A stretch of DNA of 64,000 nucleotides, from the NCBI RefSeq assembly GCF_015708085.1, contig NZ_JADNYM010000011.1:89965-153964 (forward strand), read 5' to 3'. Positions 63,126 to 64,000 of this stretch are shown one piece after another (positions within the stretch are counted from its first letter, which is position 1; every line of letters begins with the position of its first letter). The translations under genes and the position numbers were made by a program. The DNA comes from Arthrobacter terrae (lineage in GTDB: Bacteria; Actinomycetota; Actinomycetes; Actinomycetales; Micrococcaceae). The notes under the pieces are model-generated. The model worked only from the letters and a program-made list of their open reading frames with translations. It ran no database searches and was not told the DNA's origin.

Positions 63126-63393
63126 GATCAAATTCTAACGAGAAATCGGGCCGCTTCGACGGGGTGCGGTGGCTGTGCCGTGCGTGAGTGGTCCGACGCC
63201 ACAACAGAAGAAAGTTTTTTAAAATTCTTTTCCACAGGGGCGGTTTTTGGGGGTTTTTTGTCCTGTTGATGTCAGTGCCTCTTCGTAGCCTTGGAGTAGT
63301 TGGAGATCAGGAGGATTTCCTGGTTTTCTTACCGGTTCAGGTTGCCGGTTCAGGTTGCCGGTGTGGGTTGCCGGGTTCGGGTGTTGAGGGGTG
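63126..63393. other. gene-poor gap before the DUF222 gene
   Basis: This 268-base gap holds the divergent hemolysin III promoter, a T-rich stretch with several T-runs (about 63211-63260) and imperfect direct repeats of GGTTCAGGTTGCC near 63344-63372. I see no further gene or RNA. Confidence 0.6.
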
Positions 63394-64000
63394 GTGGGTG
63401 GTGTGGAGATTGATCGGGAGAATCTGGCTCGGGTGCTGGCTGCGGTCACGGCGAAGTATCCGCATCGGCTCGAGCGCGCGGGCCTAAGCACCGGACCCGT
63501 CCCTGCCTCTGGCCCTGCCACCGGCTCTGCCACCGGCTCCGGTCCTGTTCCGGTCCCTGGCACTGTTCCCGGGACCGGCCGGGACGACGGCGGCGCCGCC
63601 GGTACCGGCGGGTCAGACGTCAGCGGTGCCGCCGGCCCGGGTGTTCCCGCTGGTTTGCCGGTTCCTGGGGTACCGGTTGATGGTCCGGTTGGGGAGGCTC
63701 TGTTTGTGGTGGGGCCGTCGGCGGGGATCGTGGGACGGTTGGAGCAAATGAACGTGTTGTTGGCGGAGGTTTTGGGAACGGATCCGCAGGCTGTGTCGCA
63801 GGAGGCGTGGCTGTCGATTATTGGTGCGGCTGAGAGTACACGGCGTCGGTTGGACGCGGTGTATCTGCACAGCGTCGCGGCCGCGGATCAGTGCGGGGCT
63901 GCGGGGTTGTCCGGGATCGGGACGAAGAATATGCGTGAGTATCTGGTGCATGGGGTGGGGGTTGAACCGGGGCGGGCGAAAGCCGATGTGGAAGCGGCCC
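63394..64000 (+). CDS. DUF222-domain protein (HNH endonuclease-type family), 3' truncated
   Basis: The frame is open to the window end, giving about 202 residues. After an N-terminal segment (VEIDRENLARVLAAVTAKYPHRLERAGL) comes a low-complexity Gly/Pro/Thr/Ala stretch of about 60 residues, then the DUF222 opening: LEQMNVLLAEVLGTD, AWLSIIGAAESTRRRLDAVYLHSV and GIGTKNMREYLVHGVGVEPGRAKAD. Full-length members end in an HNH nuclease domain, not visible here. Such genes are abundant in Arthrobacter-like genomes. Several tandem GTG codons (63391, 63394, 63403) could start it. Confidence 0.8.
   Translation, partial: MGGVEIDRENLARVLAAVTAKYPHRLERAGLSTGPVPASGPATGSATGSGPVPVPGTVPGTGRDDGGAAGTGGSDVSGAAGPGVPAGLPVPGVPVDGPVGEALFVVGPSAGIVGRLEQMNVLLAEVLGTDPQAVSQEAWLSIIGAAESTRRRLDAVYLHSVAAADQCGAAGLSGIGTKNMREYLVHGVGVEPGRAKADVEAA

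Noticed and set aside
63228..63236. DnaA-box-like TTTTCCACA near the right end
   Set aside because: It is a single site without dnaA, dnaN or a cluster of boxes, so an origin is not supported.

Overview
The window reads as chromosomal DNA of a GC-rich actinobacterium. An Arthrobacter-like member of the Micrococcaceae fits best. The supporting signs are a mycothiol-S-conjugate amidase (Mca), DUF4307 and DUF501 genes, a monomeric-type isocitrate dehydrogenase, the order enolase / FtsB-like / DUF501 / Ppx, a DUF222-type protein at the right edge, and many genes whose start codon sits 5 to 7 bases after a TAnnnT hexamer, as in leaderless actinobacterial transcripts. The genus is an inference. I see no prophage, insertion sequence, plasmid gene, rRNA or CRISPR array.

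Layout, left to right. 1-1371: 3' part of icd. 1593-6981: branched-chain amino acid ABC operon livKHMGF, with a palindrome upstream and an 85-base hairpin element after it. 7193-13816 (minus strand): a Gfo/Idh/MocA oxidoreductase, a three-gene sugar ABC transporter, and a ROK regulator. Near-identical 25-base sites lie before the ROK gene and before the transporter. 13925-17956: gamma carbonic anhydrase and purU (minus), then a ZTP (pfl) riboswitch leading glyA-folD (plus), so one-carbon and folate genes diverge from one intergenic region. 18077-22347: small membrane protein, exonuclease III, trpS, a 2'-5' RNA ligase-like protein and a YihY/BrkB membrane protein. 22451-26075 (minus): sdhCDAB, with a 16-base tandem repeat before sdhA. 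26270-30926: manC, an M20 amidohydrolase, and ohrR-ohr-oxidoreductase with a clear OhrR-type operator.

31168-41535 is a nucleoside uptake and salvage block: BMP lipoprotein, ATPase, two permeases, cytidine deaminase, pyrimidine-nucleoside phosphorylase, a DedA protein, adenosine deaminase and a MazG-like protein. Most neighbours overlap by 1 to 4 bases. 41709-48317: enolase, FtsB/DivIC-like, DUF501, Ppx/GppA, a mycosin-like protease without ESX neighbours, and type II NADH dehydrogenase. 48488-48561 is a tRNA with anticodon UAA that folds as a 74-base class I molecule, unusual for leucine. 48788-54722: Bax inhibitor-1 family protein, a small Q/P-rich membrane protein, a thiolase, and deoR-galT-galK. 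54886-63125: AI-2E family transporter, ilvA, greA, DUF4307, mca, a YyaL-type thioredoxin-domain protein and a hemolysin III family protein. A DUF222 gene runs off the right end.

No single locus looks like a wholly new system. The best leads are the class I tRNA with a UAA anticodon, the paired ROK sites, the 85-base hairpin at 7042-7126, the repeat array in the sdh operon, the orphan mycosin, and the widespread leaderless starts. All family names come from motif reading, without database searches.
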